64,000 nucleotides of DNA, taken from assembly GCF_000455825.1 (NCBI RefSeq), contig NZ_ATAO01000217.1, forward strand, positions 124,001-188,000, read 5' to 3'. Of the stretch, positions 24,376-33,073 are shown piece after piece; the first letter of the stretch is position 1; the number at the start of each line of letters is the position of its first letter. This DNA is from Microbacterium maritypicum MF109. GTDB taxonomy: Bacteria; Actinomycetota; Actinomycetes; Actinomycetales; Microbacteriaceae. The notes beneath the pieces were generated by a model, which was not told the origin of the DNA, did no database searches, and worked only from the letters and a program-made list of their open reading frames with translations. The position numbers were made by a program, and so were the translations under genes.

Positions 24376-27300
24376 ATGAGCGACGTGCTCGACCGTTTCA
24401 CCTCCGCGACGCAGGACTGGTTCCGGGGGGCCTTCGCCGCGCCCACGCCGGCGCAGGCAGGCGCCTGGAATGCGATCTCCGCGGGCAAGCACGCACTCGT
24501 GGTGGCACCGACCGGGTCGGGCAAGACACTGTCGGCGTTCCTGTGGGCGATCGACAGCGTCTTCCGGGAGCGCATGGCGGAGACCGCCCCTCCGGCGAAG
24601 GGCGAGCCACGCACGCGCATCCTCTACATCTCTCCGTTGAAAGCGCTCGGCGTCGACGTCGAGCGCAACCTCCGCTCGCCCCTGATCGGCATCGGACAGT
24701 CGGCCAGACGGCTCGGAGTCCCGGCGCCGGCGGTGACGGTCGGCGTGCGCTCGGGCGACACGACCTCGAGCGACCGACGCAAGCTCGTGTCCGACCCGCC
24801 CGACATCCTCATCACGACCCCCGAGTCTCTGTACCTCATGCTGACGAGCCGCGCAGGTGAGACGCTGCGCGGCGTGCACACCGTGATCATCGACGAGGTG
24901 CACGCGGTCGCCGCCACCAAGCGCGGCGCGCACCTCGCCGTGAGCCTGGAGCGCCTCGACGCGCTGCGCCGCGCGAACGGCATCGAGACTCCCGCGCAGC
25001 GCATCGGGCTCTCGGCCACCGTCCGCCCGATCGACGAGGTCGCCCGGTTCCTCGGCGGCTCGGCTCCGGTCGAGATCGTCGCGCCCCCCGCATCCAAGAC
25101 CTTCGAGCTCGGCGTGGTCGTGCCGATGGATGACATGACCAACCCGCCGCCCCCTCCCGGTGTGCCGGGGGATGCCGCCGATGCCGAGTACTCCGAGGTC
25201 ACCGGCTCGGTCTGGCCGCACGTCGAGGAGGCGATCGTCGACCGCATCCTGCAGAACAACTCGACGATCGTGTTCGCCAACTCCCGTCGGCTCGCCGAGC
25301 GCCTCACCGGGCGTCTGAACGAGATCTACTCCGAGCGGATCGGCGTCGAACTTCCGGCGGCGACCGTACCCGCCGCCATGATGGCGCAGGCCGGAGCGAC
25401 CGCAGGTGCCGATCCCGTGCTCGCGAAGGCGCACCACGGTTCAGTCTCGAAGGAGCAGCGCGCGCAGGTCGAGGAAGAGCTCAAGTCCGGCGTGCTGCGC
25501 TGCGTCGTCGCGACGAGCAGCCTCGAGCTCGGCATCGACATGGGAGCGGTCGACCTCGTGATCCAGGTCGAGGCACCGCCCTCGGCGGCCTCCGGTCTGC
25601 AGCGGGTGGGCCGCGCCGGTCACCAGGTGGGCGAGATCAGTCGCGCCGCGCTCTTCCCGAAGCACCGCGGCGACGTGCTGCACACCGCGATCGTCACCGA
25701 GCGGATGCTCGCGGGCAAGATCGAGGCGATCCAGGTGCCGCGCAACCCGCTCGACATCCTCGCGCAGCAGACCGTCGCCGCGAGCGCCCTCGGAGCCATC
25801 GGCGTCGAGGAGTGGTTCGAGACGGTTCGCCGGTCGGCGCCCTTCCAGGCTCTTCCGCGTTCGGCCTACGAGGCGACGCTCGATCTGCTGGCCGGTCGAT
25901 TCCCGTCCGACGAGTTCGCCGAGCTGCGCCCCCGACTGGTGTGGGATCGCGATGCCGGCACGCTGACCGGGCGACCGGGAGCACAACGGATCGCGGTGAC
26001 CAGTGGCGGCACGATCCCGGACCGCGGCCTGTTCGGCGTCTTCGTGGCCGGCGAATCGACGGGCGCGCGGGTCGGCGAGCTCGACGAGGAGATGGTCTAC
26101 GAGTCGCGGGTGGGCGACGTGTTCACGCTCGGTACGACGAGCTGGCGGATCGCGGAGATCACCCACGACCGCGTCAACGTGATCCCTGCCTACGGGCAGC
26201 CGGGCAAGGTGCCGTTCTGGCACGGCGACGGGATCGGTCGGCCATTCGAGCTCGGCGAGGCTCTGGGCGCGTTCTCCCGCGAGGTGTCGTCGGCCACGCC
26301 CGAGAAGGCGGCGCAGAGACTGATCGACGCCGGACTCGACGAGCAGGCGCGAGCGAACCTGATGGCGCACCTGACCGAGCAGCGCGAAGCGACGGGCACG
26401 CTCCCGACCGACCGCACGCTCACCGTCGAACGCGGTCGCGACGAGGTCGGCGACTGGCGTGTCATCCTGCATTCCCCCTACGGCATGAAGGTGCACGCAC
26501 CCTGGGCGCTGGCGATCAATGCCCGGGTGCGTGAGCGCCTCGGCGTCGAGGGGTCGGCGGTCGCGAGCGATGACGGCATCATCGTGCGCATCCCCGATGC
26601 CGAGGCCGAGCCGCCCGGCGCAGAGCTGTTCGTGTTCGAGCCCGACGAGCTGGAACACCTGGTCACCGAAGAGGTGGGCGGCTCCGCCCTGTTCGCGTCC
26701 CGCTTCCGCGAGTGCGCGGCGCGGGCACTGCTCATGCCCCGCATGAACCCCAACAAGCGCACCCCGCTGTGGCAGCAGCGACAGCGGTCGGCTCAGCTGC
26801 TCGAGGTGGCCAGGCGCCATCCGACCTTCCCGGTGATCCTCGAGACCCTGCGCGAAGTGCTGCAGGACGTCTACGACCTCCCCTCGTTGCGCACCCTCGC
26901 GACGTCGATCGCCGACCGCCGCATCCGCCTCGTCGAGACCGAGCCCGGCCAGCCCTCGCCGTATGCCCGTGACCTGCTGTTCGGCTACGTGGGCGCCTTC
27001 ATGTACGAGGGCGACTCCCCTCTCGCCGAGCGCAGAGCGGCCGCTCTCTCGGTCGACCCCGCACTGCTCGGCGAGCTGCTGGGCACGGTCGAGCTGCGCG
27101 AACTGCTCGACCCCGACGTGATCGCCCAGTTCGAGCGCGAGGCGCAGCGTCTCGATCCCGATCGCCGAGCGCGCGGACTCGAGGGCGTCGCCGACCTGCT
27201 GCGGATGCTCGGTCCCCTCGACGCCGACGAGGCGACGGCCCGCCTCGACCCCGACTCGATCGTCGACACCTCGGCAGCCGCCCTGCTCGACGAGTTGATC

Positions 27301-28956
27301 ACCGCGCGCCGGGCGATCCCCGTGACCATCGCCGGCACGAGCCGGGTCGCGGCGATCGAAGATGCAGGACGCCTGCGCGATGCCCTGGGCGCTGCGCTCC
27401 CGACCGGTGTCCCTGTCGCCTTCCTCGAACCCGTCGCCGACCCGCTCGGCGACCTCATCGCCCGCCATGCCCGCACGCACGGCCCGTTCACGACGGATGC
27501 CATCGCCGCCCGGTTCGGACTCGGCGCCGCGGTGGCCCGGCACACCCTGCAGCGCCTCGAGACCGCGGGGCGGATCACGAGCGGCTACTTCCTGCCGGAG
27601 GCGGCGGGCAGCGGCGATGCGATCGAATGGTGCGACACCGAGGTGCTGCGCCGCCTGCGGATGCGCTCGCTCGCCGCGATCCGTGGATCGGTCGAACCGG
27701 TCTCCCCCGAGGCGTACGCCCGATTCCTGCCCGACTGGCAGCACATCGGTCGCCCCCTCGACGGCGTCGACGGCGTGCTCAGCGTGATCGAGCAGTTCGC
27801 CGGTGTTCCGATTCCCGCGAGCGCCTGGGAATCGTTGGTCCTCCCCTCCCGCGTGCGCGACTACTCCCCCGGGATGCTGGATGAGCTGACGGCCGCCGGC
27901 GAGGTCATCTGGTCGGGGCACGGCACGCTTCCGGGGCGCGACGGCTGGGTGTCGCTGCATCCCGCCGACATCGCGCCCTTCACCCTCCCGGAACGCGACG
28001 CCGAGATCGCCTCCTACTCCCTGGAATCACGTATCCTCATCGCCCTCGACGTCGGCGGCGCCTACTTCGCCGGCCAGCTGAAAGAGATGGCCGCGGCCGA
28101 GAACGAGCAGTCCGTGCTCGAGGCGCTGTGGTCGCTGACGTGGTCGGGCTACGTCACCAACGACACCTTCGCCCCGATCCGCTCTCTTCTCGCCGGCGGC
28201 TCGCAGGCACACAAGGTGAAGCGCCGCGCCCCCCGTGCCCGCACCTACCGCGGCGTGTCCTTCACCGGATCCGCCGCACCGCGGCCCGCGTCGATCGGCG
28301 GACGCTGGTCGCTGCTGCCCGCACTCGAGACCGATCCCTCCCGTCGGGCGACCGTCACCGCCGGCCTCCTGCTCGACCGCTACGGCGTCGTGACCCGCGG
28401 CGCCGTGCAGGCCGAAGGCGTGCCCGGCGGCTTCGCGCAGGCCTATCGAGTGCTCGCCGGTTTCGAAGAGGCGGGGCACTGTCGCCGCGGCTACGTGATC
28501 GAGAAGCTCGGCGCCGCGCAATTCGCCGCCTCAGGCACCGTCGACCGACTGCGCACCTACGCGGGCCTCGCCGATCCACCACCCCGCACGGCCGTCACCC
28601 TCGCCGCGACCGACCCCGCGAACCCCTACGGTGCGGCTCTCGGCTGGCCCAAGCTCGACGGGGTGTCGCACCGCCCCGGGCGCAAGGCGGGAGGTCTGGT
28701 CGTCCTGGTCGACGGCACCCTGGTGCTCTCCCTGGAACGCGGTGGCCGCACGGTGCTGTCGTTCAGCGATGACGTCGACGTGCTGCGTGCCGCCACCGCC
28801 GACCTCGCTGCCACCGCGCGCAGCCGACGCCTGGATACCCTCACCGTCGAGAAGATCAACGGCGAGGGGGTCTACGGCACCGCACTCGCGCTCGCCCTGC
28901 AGGAGGCCGGCTTCGTGGCGACGCCGCGCGGATACACCCTCCGCAAGGTCGTCTGA
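24376..28956 (+). CDS. lhr: Large helicase-related protein Lhr
   Basis: Superfamily 2 DNA helicase of 1526 residues, the usual length of full-length bacterial Lhr. Motif I APTGSGKTLSAF, motif II IIDEVHAVA, motif III LSATVRP, motif IV-VI region with FANSRRLAERL and QRVGRAGHQVG are all visible in the first 500 residues, followed by the winged-helix and Lhr-specific domains and the large C-terminal extension. Lhr translocates 3' to 5' on single-stranded DNA and unwinds RNA:DNA hybrids; it is linked to DNA repair. The start MSDVLDRF at 24376 fits family N-termini; an upstream frame to 24160 is arginine-rich noise. The neighbouring nei-type gene repeats a lhr-nei linkage seen in mycobacteria. Confidence 0.95.
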   Translation: MSDVLDRFTSATQDWFRGAFAAPTPAQAGAWNAISAGKHALVVAPTGSGKTLSAFLWAIDSVFRERMAETAPPAKGEPRTRILYISPLKALGVDVERNLRSPLIGIGQSARRLGVPAPAVTVGVRSGDTTSSDRRKLVSDPPDILITTPESLYLMLTSRAGETLRGVHTVIIDEVHAVAATKRGAHLAVSLERLDALRRANGIETPAQRIGLSATVRPIDEVARFLGGSAPVEIVAPPASKTFELGVVVPMDDMTNPPPPPGVPGDAADAEYSEVTGSVWPHVEEAIVDRILQNNSTIVFANSRRLAERLTGRLNEIYSERIGVELPAATVPAAMMAQAGATAGADPVLAKAHHGSVSKEQRAQVEEELKSGVLRCVVATSSLELGIDMGAVDLVIQVEAPPSAASGLQRVGRAGHQVGEISRAALFPKHRGDVLHTAIVTERMLAGKIEAIQVPRNPLDILAQQTVAASALGAIGVEEWFETVRRSAPFQALPRSAYEATLDLLAGRFPSDEFAELRPRLVWDRDAGTLTGRPGAQRIAVTSGGTIPDRGLFGVFVAGESTGARVGELDEEMVYESRVGDVFTLGTTSWRIAEITHDRVNVIPAYGQPGKVPFWHGDGIGRPFELGEALGAFSREVSSATPEKAAQRLIDAGLDEQARANLMAHLTEQREATGTLPTDRTLTVERGRDEVGDWRVILHSPYGMKVHAPWALAINARVRERLGVEGSAVASDDGIIVRIPDAEAEPPGAELFVFEPDELEHLVTEEVGGSALFASRFRECAARALLMPRMNPNKRTPLWQQRQRSAQLLEVARRHPTFPVILETLREVLQDVYDLPSLRTLATSIADRRIRLVETEPGQPSPYARDLLFGYVGAFMYEGDSPLAERRAAALSVDPALLGELLGTVELRELLDPDVIAQFEREAQRLDPDRRARGLEGVADLLRMLGPLDADEATARLDPDSIVDTSAAALLDELITARRAIPVTIAGTSRVAAIEDAGRLRDALGAALPTGVPVAFLEPVADPLGDLIARHARTHGPFTTDAIAARFGLGAAVARHTLQRLETAGRITSGYFLPEAAGSGDAIEWCDTEVLRRLRMRSLAAIRGSVEPVSPEAYARFLPDWQHIGRPLDGVDGVLSVIEQFAGVPIPASAWESLVLPSRVRDYSPGMLDELTAAGEVIWSGHGTLPGRDGWVSLHPADIAPFTLPERDAEIASYSLESRILIALDVGGAYFAGQLKEMAAAENEQSVLEALWSLTWSGYVTNDTFAPIRSLLAGGSQAHKVKRRAPRARTYRGVSFTGSAAPRPASIGGRWSLLPALETDPSRRATVTAGLLLDRYGVVTRGAVQAEGVPGGFAQAYRVLAGFEEAGHCRRGYVIEKLGAAQFAASGTVDRLRTYAGLADPPPRTAVTLAATDPANPYGAALGWPKLDGVSHRPGRKAGGLVVLVDGTLVLSLERGGRTVLSFSDDVDVLRAATADLAATARSRRLDTLTVEKINGEGVYGTALALALQEAGFVATPRGYTLRKVV

Positions 28957-28966
28957 GCGATGCCTC

Positions 28967-28972
28967 TACGCT
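28967..28972 (+). promoter_or_regulatory. -10 element of the EI24 gene (TACGCT)
   Basis: TACGCT ends seven bases before the ATG at 28980, in the 23-bp gap after lhr. Confidence 0.5.
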
Positions 28973-28979
28973 GGAAGCC

Positions 28980-29777
28980 ATGATCCGAGAGTTCGCCGCC
29001 GGCATCCGTACGCTGCTGCGGGGATTCGGCCTGTGGCGCACGCGGCCCGGCCTCATGGTGCTCGGACTGATCCCCGCGATCATCGCGCTGATCCTGCTCG
29101 CCGCCGCACTCGTGCCGCTGATCATCTCGCTGCCGTCGGTCTCCACCTGGCTGACGCCGTTCGCCGAGGGGTGGCTCGAACCGTGGCGCGGACTGCTGCG
29201 GTCCGCAGTGAGCTTCGTGATCGTCGCGGCGGCGCTCGCCCTGGCCAGCGTCGTGTTCAGCGCTCTGACCCTGACGATCGGCGACCCGTTCTATCAGCGC
29301 ATCTGGCACGCGGTCGAGGTCGATCTCGGTGACGCTCCCCCTGCCGACGGCGGCGGCTTCTGGAGCGCCCTCGGCGAAGGGCTCCGACTGGTGCTGCTCG
29401 GCATCCTGATCGCGATCCTCGTGCTGCTGATCGGCCTCATCCCGGCCGTCGGCGGATTCCTCGGCCCCATCGCCGGTGTCGTGCTCACCGGTCGACTGCT
29501 CGCACGCGAACTGACGGGCCGCGCCTTCGACGCCCGCGACCTCAGCCCCGCCGACCGAGCCGTGCTGTTCTCCGGCAGCCGCGCACGGGTGCTCGGCTTC
29601 GGTGTCGCGACCCAGCTCTGCTTCCTCATCCCCGGCGGCGCCGTCGCGATCATGCCCGCCGCCGTCGCCGGGAGCACCATGCTCGCGCGGGACATGCTCA
29701 CCCGCGCCGGAACCGCTGCGCTGCCCACGACGACGACCCCGACGCCGCCCCCGCCCGCGCCCCTCGGGGCTTCCTGA
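28980..29777 (+). CDS. EI24 domain membrane protein
   Basis: 265 residues of the EI24/CysZ-like family with four to six hydrophobic helices (LMVLGLIPAIIALILLAAALVP; FVIVAAALALASVVFSALTL; LLGILIAILVLLIGLIPAVGGF). CysZ relatives move sulfate, but the actinobacterial branch has no proven substrate. The tail is Pro/Thr-rich. The stop and the ATG of the glycosylase share one base (TGATG), so the two are coupled. Confidence 0.85.
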   Translation: MIREFAAGIRTLLRGFGLWRTRPGLMVLGLIPAIIALILLAAALVPLIISLPSVSTWLTPFAEGWLEPWRGLLRSAVSFVIVAAALALASVVFSALTLTIGDPFYQRIWHAVEVDLGDAPPADGGGFWSALGEGLRLVLLGILIAILVLLIGLIPAVGGFLGPIAGVVLTGRLLARELTGRAFDARDLSPADRAVLFSGSRARVLGFGVATQLCFLIPGGAVAIMPAAVAGSTMLARDMLTRAGTAALPTTTTPTPPPPAPLGAS

Positions 29778-30550
29778 TGCCCGAGGGCGACACGGTCTTC
29801 CGCACGGCCCGACGCCTCGACGAAGCACTGGCCGGTGCGGAGGTCACCCGCTTCGACCTCCGTGTCCCCCGGTTCGCCACGCTCGATCTGACCGGGCAGC
29901 CCGTGCACGGCGTGGTTCCCCGCGGCAAGCATCTGCTCATGCGCATCGGCGACAGCACGCTGCATTCGCATCTGCGCATGGACGGCGCCTGGTTCACGTA
30001 CCGCCCGGGAGAGAAGTGGCGGCACCCGGCGTTCAAGGTGCGCGCCGTCGTCGGCACACCGCGGAGTGAAGCCGTGGGCGTCGACATCGCCGAGATCGAG
30101 GTCGTCGCCACGCGCGACGAGGACCAGCTCGTGGGGTACCTGGGGCCGGATCCCCTCGCCGACAGCTGGGACGCGGCCGAAGCGGTCAGGCGTCTCCGGG
30201 CCGATACGCGCAGCATCCATGTCGCGCTCCTCGATCAGCGCAACGTCGCGGGGTTCGGCAATGAGTACGCTGCGGAACTCCTGTTCCTACGCGGAATCCT
30301 GCCGACCACGCCGACGCCGGACGTCGATGTGTCCGCCCTCATCGATCTCGGCGTCCGCACCATCCGCGCCAATCGCGACCGCCGCCACCGCACCTTCACC
30401 GGCATCGATCGCCCGGGTCAGGGCACCTGGGTATACGGTCGCGCCGGACGCCCGTGCCGACGCTGCGGAACCCTCATCCGACGCGGCGAGCAGGGCGCCG
30501 ATCCGACCCGCGAGCGCGTCACCTTCTGGTGCCCCTCCTGCCAGCGCTGA
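29777..30550 (+). CDS. Fpg/Nei family DNA glycosylase, Nei2-like
   Basis: Bifunctional base-excision enzyme that removes oxidised bases and nicks the strand. The catalytic N-terminal Pro-Glu is present after Met1 (MPEGDTVFRTARRL), the conserved lysine in PRGKHLLM, the H2TH helix region NVAGFGNEYAAELLF, and a four-cysteine zinc finger (CRRC ... CPSC) at the C-terminus. PEGDTV is typical of Nei rather than Fpg. 257 residues. It is coupled to the EI24 gene and lies close to lhr, consistent with a DNA-repair neighbourhood. Confidence 0.93.
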   Translation: MPEGDTVFRTARRLDEALAGAEVTRFDLRVPRFATLDLTGQPVHGVVPRGKHLLMRIGDSTLHSHLRMDGAWFTYRPGEKWRHPAFKVRAVVGTPRSEAVGVDIAEIEVVATRDEDQLVGYLGPDPLADSWDAAEAVRRLRADTRSIHVALLDQRNVAGFGNEYAAELLFLRGILPTTPTPDVDVSALIDLGVRTIRANRDRRHRTFTGIDRPGQGTWVYGRAGRPCRRCGTLIRRGEQGADPTRERVTFWCPSCQR

Positions 30551-30600
30551 CCACATCCATCCGCGGGAATGAATCCGCCCCTGCCGTGGTTGTTGATATA

Positions 30601-30620
30601 TCCGGAGAACTCCGGAGCAC
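30601..30620. repeat. Direct repeat TCCGGAGAAC/TCCGGAGCAC before the beta-helix gene
   Basis: Two adjacent 10-bp copies differing at one base, with the palindrome CTCCGGAG across the junction. They lie between an AT-rich GATATAT (about 30595, possible -10) and the GGGAGGA ribosome-binding site, so could be a regulator site in the leader. Confidence 0.4.
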
Positions 30621-30630
30621 GGGAGGAATC

Positions 30631-31038
30631 GTGGGCAAGAACTACGTCGACATCGAGAACGACCAGGGCGCGACGCTGCGGTATCGCAAGCACGCGAACG
30701 GCCGGGGTCTCGTCGCGCACGGCGCGAAGGTGCACCCGAAAGCGCACATCGAGGCCGGTGCGTATATCGAACCGGGGGCGCGCGTCGGCGCCGGGGCCAC
30801 CATCGCCCGCGGCGCCTGGATCGACGAGGATGCCGTGATCGGCGAAGGCGCGTTCGTCGACGCGCACGCGCACGTCGGCCACGGTGCGGCGATCGGCGAT
30901 CACGCCTACGTGGGTGTCCGCACCGACATCGGCGCCGGAGCGCGCATCGTCCGCGGCGCCAGGATCGGCGACGACGAGACGGTCGCCGCGGGACTCACCA
31001 TCGCGACGGACCAGAAGGGCCTGTGGCTCGCGGCCTGA
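30631..31038 (+). CDS. Left-handed beta-helix hexapeptide-repeat protein
   Basis: 135 residues built of hexapeptide repeats ([LIV]-G-x4 type: GAKVHPKAHIEAGAYI, EPGARVGAGATIARGAWI, GEGAFVDAHAHVGHGAAI, GDHAYVGVRTDIGAGARI). The fold is that of LpxA/DapD/gamma-carbonic-anhydrase proteins; no clear acetyl-CoA site, and the histidines could bind metal. GTG start with a strong GGGAGGA ribosome-binding site. Catalytic function unknown. Confidence 0.8.
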   Translation: MGKNYVDIENDQGATLRYRKHANGRGLVAHGAKVHPKAHIEAGAYIEPGARVGAGATIARGAWIDEDAVIGEGAFVDAHAHVGHGAAIGDHAYVGVRTDIGAGARIVRGARIGDDETVAAGLTIATDQKGLWLAA

Positions 31039-31059
31039 CCGGCCGAGCCCTGAGCCGGC

Positions 31060-31719
31060 TCACAGCAGGCGCCGCTCCGACGCCCATGCGGTGAGTTCGT
31101 GCCGCGACGACAGCTGCAGCTTCCGCAGCACCGATGACACGTGCGTCTCGACCGTCTTGATCGAGATGAACAGCTCCGACGCCACCTCCTTGTAGGCGTA
31201 CCCGCGGGCGATGAGGCGCATGACCTCCTGCTCGCGCGCCGAGAGCCGGTCGAGCTCGTCGGTCGCGGTGGCGGTCTCTCCGGAGACCGCCCCGAACGCG
31301 TCCAGCACGAAGCCGGCGAGTCGCGGCGAGAACACGGCGTCTCCCTCGGCCACCGCCCGCACCGCGCTGCTGACCTCGATGCCGGACGAGCCCTTGGTGA
31401 TGTAGCCCCTGGCCCCCGCACGGATCACCCGCACCACGTCGGCCGCCGCATCCGAGACGCTCAGCGCGAGGAACCGTGCGCCGGTGGGTGCCGAACCGCG
31501 GATCACGGCTTCACCGCCGGCCGCATCGTCGCCGCTTCCGCCCGGGAGATGCACGTCGAGAAGCACGACATCCGGCTGTGTCGCGCCGATCACGGTGATG
31601 GCGGAGGGCACGTCGGCCGCTTCGCCGACCACGTCGACGCCCGCGTCGAGATCGGCACGCAGGCCGGAGCGGAAGATCGAGTGGTCGTCGACGATCACGA
31701 CCCGGATGCTGTCAGCCAC
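31060..31719 (-). CDS. Response regulator of the PspC kinase, LuxR type
   Basis: 219 residues with GTG start. Receiver with VDDH, phospho-acceptor D55 in LLDVHLPGG and switch Lys in YITKGSSG; C-terminal LuxR helix-turn-helix (LSAREQEVMRLIARGYAYKEVASELFISIKTVETHV by position 145-180). Overlaps the kinase gene by 8 bp. Likely controls the divergent PspC/envelope gene pair. Confidence 0.93.
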   Translation of the reverse strand: MADSIRVVIVDDHSIFRSGLRADLDAGVDVVGEAADVPSAITVIGATQPDVVLLDVHLPGGSGDDAAGGEAVIRGSAPTGARFLALSVSDAAADVVRVIRAGARGYITKGSSGIEVSSAVRAVAEGDAVFSPRLAGFVLDAFGAVSGETATATDELDRLSAREQEVMRLIARGYAYKEVASELFISIKTVETHVSSVLRKLQLSSRHELTAWASERRLL

Positions 31720-32959
31720 GTTGTTCCTCCCGAGCGGGTGCCGGCCGCGCGGCCGGGCGATCCTGGAGCGGGCCCGTCATGATCCGCAGGTGCACCTCGG
31801 TGCCGTTCTCGTCGCTGCGGACCGCTCCGCTGCCACCCGCACGCCGCATGCGCCCGATGATCGACTCCCGCACGCCCAGCCGATCGCTGGGCACGTCGTC
31901 GAGGCGGAACCCTGCACCTCGGTCACGGATGAACACGTCGACGCCCGAAGCGCTCCCCTCGATGTACACCGAGATCTCGCCACCCGCATGACGGGCTGCG
32001 TTCAGGATCGCCTCCCTGGCGGCCGCCGCGAGCTCCCCGCTCGCACGTTCGGTCGACAGTCCGGCCGAGACCACGTCGATGCGCACCGGATAGTCGAGCT
32101 CGAGCGCTCCCGCATAGTCGCGCAGGTCTGTCGGAAGGTCGCTGTCGGCAGGGGCGTCCCCGTCGTACAGCCACGCGCGCAGCTCGCGCTCCTGCGCCCT
32201 GGCGAGGCGTGCGGCCTCACTGGAGGCCCCCGCCCTGTTCTGGATCAGCGCCAGCGTCTGCAGCACCGAGTCGTGCAGGTGCGCGGCCATCTGGCTGCGC
32301 TGCTCCTCGCGGATGCGGCGCACGCGCTCACCCGAGAGCTCACGCCATCGGGGGATCAACGTCGACGACACCACGGCCGCGAGTCCGGCCAGAGGAAGGA
32401 GCACGAGTGCCACGCCGGATCGGGCGACGGGCCAGGACAGCAGGATCGTGAACAGCAGAGCCAGCAGCAGGATCGAGAGGATCCGGATGCTCATGGTGTG
32501 CCGGGGTCCTCGCGCCGTGTCCGTGCGGTCGATCAGCGTGGCCCAGAGCCCGGCACCCGTCGCGAGCGCCGCCGTACCGCCCACGACCAACGCGGCGAGG
32601 TCCGGCGGGATCGATCCGCTCAACCAGTCGCTGCCCCCGCGCCAGACCAGCACGACGAGCATTCCCACGGCCGCGGGAGCGAGCAGCAGCCAGGCCACCG
32701 GCATCCGCCTCGTCGGCGCACCCTCCCCCTGCTCCCACGGCGTGAACATCCAGCACCAGGCGTAGAGGAGCACTCCTGCGCCGCCGCACAGGGTGAGGGC
32801 GATGAACAGTGCCCGCACGGTCCACACCCGCACGCCGAGATGACGCGCGAGCCCGGTGCTGACGCCGGCGACCAGGCAGTCGCGATCGCGGCTCAACGGC
32901 GGGCGCGGCGGTGCCGCGGCACGCGGGGGTCGCGCGGGAACGTGCGCCGAAGAGGACAT
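31712..32959 (-). CDS. Sensor histidine kinase with N-terminal PspC domain
   Basis: 415 residues. N-terminal PspC domain (RDCLVAGVSTGLARHLGVRVWTVRALFIALTLCGGAGVLLYAWCW in positions 25-70), further hydrophobic helices to about residue 200, phospho-acceptor H229 in AAHLHDSVLQ, and a HATPase_c with AAREAILNAARHAGG and DRGAGF. PspC-fused kinases belong to membrane-stress sensing systems. The signal is probably damage to the membrane or cell wall. Start at 32959 (MSSSAHV). The open frame extends 12 bases to a TTG, not favoured. Confidence 0.9.
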   Translation of the reverse strand: MSSSAHVPARPPRAAAPPRPPLSRDRDCLVAGVSTGLARHLGVRVWTVRALFIALTLCGGAGVLLYAWCWMFTPWEQGEGAPTRRMPVAWLLLAPAAVGMLVVLVWRGGSDWLSGSIPPDLAALVVGGTAALATGAGLWATLIDRTDTARGPRHTMSIRILSILLLALLFTILLSWPVARSGVALVLLPLAGLAAVVSSTLIPRWRELSGERVRRIREEQRSQMAAHLHDSVLQTLALIQNRAGASSEAARLARAQERELRAWLYDGDAPADSDLPTDLRDYAGALELDYPVRIDVVSAGLSTERASGELAAAAREAILNAARHAGGEISVYIEGSASGVDVFIRDRGAGFRLDDVPSDRLGVRESIIGRMRRAGGSGAVRSDENGTEVHLRIMTGPLQDRPAARPAPAREEQRG

Positions 32960-33061
32960 GTGGCAATCCAATCATCCGCACGTGTACTCCGGGGGCTCCC
33001 CTGCCCGGAATCAGGGTCCGTTCAGGGGTTCCCCCCATGGCAGCAATCCCGCTGTCGCCGC

Positions 33062-33067
33062 CAGGAT
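33062..33067 (+). promoter_or_regulatory. -10 element of the PspC gene (CAGGAT)
   Basis: CAGGAT ends six bases before the ATG at 33074; no Shine-Dalgarno. Confidence 0.4.
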
Positions 33068-33073
33068 CGAAGC

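Noticed and set aside
25441..27960. 839-residue minus-strand frame opposite lhr
   Set aside because: No recognisable motif; composition typical of antisense of a GC-rich gene.
31484..33073. Plus-strand extension upstream of the PspC gene
   Set aside because: Antisense to the PspC kinase and regulator; no family similarity before residue MTIPTAPP at 33074.
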